A stretch of 23,837 nt of DNA from DATBIO01 sp036556965 (GTDB lineage: Bacteria; Acidobacteriota; Vicinamibacteria; Fen-336), in the NCBI GenBank assembly GCA_036556965.1, contig DATBIO010000010.1, forward strand, positions 1 to 23,837, read 5' to 3'. The notes under the pieces were generated by a model. That model was not told the origin of the DNA, did no database searches, and saw nothing but the letters and a program-made list of their open reading frames with translations. Positions within the stretch are counted from its first letter, which is position 1. Each line of letters starts with the position of its first letter. Shown piece by piece: positions 22,692-23,837 of this stretch. Both the position numbers and the translations under genes were made by a program.

Positions 22692-23318
22692 ATGACCGCG
22701 CAGGTGGCCGTGGATCGCGCCGAGCCGGCGCCGGAGGTGCTGGCGCGGGCGGTGTCCCTCCTGCGGGAGGGCCAGCTCCTGATCTTCCCCACGGACACGC
22801 TGTACGCGCTGGGCGGTTGCGCGCTGCAGCCGGGGGTGGCGGTCGCCGTGCGCGTGGCCAAGGGACGCGAGGAGCGCAAGCCCTTGCCCCTGGTGGCCAG
22901 CGACACGGCCCAGGCCACGTCGCTCTGCGCGCGGTGGCCCGAGGAGGCGGAGGCGGCCGCGCAGCGGTTCTGGCCCGGTCCCCTGACCCTGGTGCTGCCC
23001 GCCGCGCTGTCCGTGCCGCGGGAGGTGCGCGGGGGCGGCACCACCGTCGCCGTGCGCGTGCCCGCCCTGGCCCTGCTGCGGACGCTGTGCGGGGAGGCGG
23101 GGCCCCTCATCGCCACCTCCGCCAACCGCGCCGGTGCGCCTCCCCCCGTGACCTGCGCGGAGGCGGTGTCCTCCGTGGGGCGCGCGGCCGCCCTCGCCCT
23201 CGACGGCGGGCGCGGCGGCTCCCAGCCCTCCACCATCGTGGACCTCGCGGGCGACCGGCCGCGCCTCCTGCGCGCGGGCGCGGTCTCGTGGGACGACGTT
23301 CTCGACGTGATAGGCTAG
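22692..23318 (+). CDS. tsaC: L-threonylcarbamoyladenylate synthase (TsaC/YrdC type)
   Basis: 208 aa YrdC-domain enzyme that makes threonylcarbamoyl-AMP from threonine, bicarbonate and ATP, the first step of the t6A37 modification of ANN-decoding tRNAs. Visible: FPTDTLYALGG (PTDT at 33-36), the substrate-binding KGREERKPLPLV (Lys57, Arg59, Lys63), RFWPGPLTLVL, VAVRVPA and TSANRAGAP. It ends soon after the STIVDLAGDRPRLLRAGAVS segment, so it has no Sua5 extension; this is the short TsaC form. ATG 22692 gives a normal N-terminus. Partner genes tsaB, tsaD and tsaE are not in the window. Confidence 0.95.
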   Translation: MTAQVAVDRAEPAPEVLARAVSLLREGQLLIFPTDTLYALGGCALQPGVAVAVRVAKGREERKPLPLVASDTAQATSLCARWPEEAEAAAQRFWPGPLTLVLPAALSVPREVRGGGTTVAVRVPALALLRTLCGEAGPLIATSANRAGAPPPVTCAEAVSSVGRAAALALDGGRGGSQPSTIVDLAGDRPRLLRAGAVSWDDVLDVIG

Positions 23319-23343
23319 ACGGGAATCACAGGCGGCTTCCACC

Positions 23344-23837
23344 ATCGTCACCCGGACCTCCCACCACACCGAGAACGCCCTTCTCGTCGGACTCTCGCCC
23401 GGGCCCAAGGCCCGCGCGCGGACCGAGCACTCCCTGCGCGAGCTGGGGGCGCTGGCGGCCAGCGCGGGCGCGCGCGTGGTCGGCTCCGTGCTCCAGGAGC
23501 GGACGCGCAAGGACGCGGCCACCCTGCTGGGCCGGGGCAAGGTGGAGGAGGTGGCGCGCCTGATGGAGCAGGGCGCGGCCGACCTGCTGCTCTTCGACGA
23601 GCCGCTGTCGCCCGCGCAGCAGCGCAACGTCGAGGAGGTCGTGGGCCGGAAGACGCTGGACCGGCCCCAGCTCATCCTCGACATCTTCGCCCGCCGCGCG
23701 CGCACGCGGGAGGGGCGCCTGCAGGTGGAGCTGGCCCAGCTCGACTACCTGCTTCCGCGGCTGACGGGCAAGGGCATCATGCTCTCCCGCCTGGGGGGCG
23801 GCATCGGCACGCGCGGCCCCGGCGAGACGAAGCTGGA
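23344..23837 (+). CDS. hflX: HflX ribosome-associated GTPase, 3' end missing, probable ATC start
   Basis: Runs off the window before the G domain. The visible N-terminal HflX domain is unmistakable: LLGRGKVEEVARLM, LLLFDEPLSPAQQRNVEEVV, LDRPQLILDIFARRARTREG, LQVELAQLDYLLPRL and GGIGTRGPGETKLE. HflX splits stalled or heat-damaged 70S ribosomes. The frame is open from 23314, just after the tsaC stop, yet holds no ATG, GTG, TTG or CTG before the domain. ATC 23344 is the best start: AGGCGG (23330-23335) lies eight bases upstream, and it adds a normal short N-terminus (IVTRTSHHTENALLVG). A sequencing error is the alternative. Confidence 0.9.
   Translation, partial: MVTRTSHHTENALLVGLSPGPKARARTEHSLRELGALAASAGARVVGSVLQERTRKDAATLLGRGKVEEVARLMEQGAADLLLFDEPLSPAQQRNVEEVVGRKTLDRPQLILDIFARRARTREGRLQVELAQLDYLLPRLTGKGIMLSRLGGGIGTRGPGETKL

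Overview
The window is very GC-rich chromosomal DNA from a Gram-negative bacterium. It encodes an outer-membrane beta-barrel, several lipoproteins, MEP-pathway isoprenoid synthesis (IspG), and tRNAs with encoded CCA. The mix of an exported HEAT-repeat protein, TPR lipoprotein, PspA, a large ABC-exporter permease, an NtrC-type regulator and GDP-mannose dehydratase resembles Acidobacteriota or another deep soil or sediment phylum. That placement is inference; no marker gene here settles it. I see no phage, plasmid, IS or CRISPR genes.

Layout. (1) 1-3009: a 3' fragment of a GAF/PP2C-type phosphatase, cysS and yraN with overlapping reading frames, then tRNA-Gly(GCC) and tRNA-Cys(GCA). (2) 3010-7235: an envelope group made of a beta-barrel protein behind a candidate sigma-54 promoter, a VTT/DedA membrane protein, a CtpA-like protease and PspA. 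(3) 7263-10007: a divergent UvrA. (4) 10087-12335: an exported HEAT-repeat protein and a TPR lipoprotein. (5) 12359-14275: a small lipoprotein (minus) diverging from an NtrC-type sigma-54 activator (plus). (6) 14276-14876: the only long non-coding stretch. It has a dyad, a good sigma-54 promoter, two 98-bp tandem copies of a long-hairpin repeat, and a sigma-70 promoter for the next gene. (7) 14877-15857: gmd, convergent with a minus-strand block. (8) 15865-21861, minus strand: transglutaminase-like protein, ABC ATPase and ABC permease (overlapping), then a PHP-domain protein and ispG behind an internal promoter. (9) 21943-23837: trmJ, tsaC and the 5' part of hflX.

How it fits together. Translation and tRNA functions sit at both ends (CysRS, two tRNAs, TrmJ, TsaC, HflX), with envelope maintenance between. 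The most unusual part is region 6. An activator gene that needs sigma-54 is followed directly by a near-consensus -24/-12 promoter whose transcript would first run through two large hairpins with no recognisable gene. A second -24/-12 element precedes the beta-barrel gene, so these may be targets of the same or a related activator. Several genes also appear to have a -10 element only 6-9 bases before the start codon and no Shine-Dalgarno sequence (possible leaderless mRNAs). yraN and hflX lack any usual start codon.
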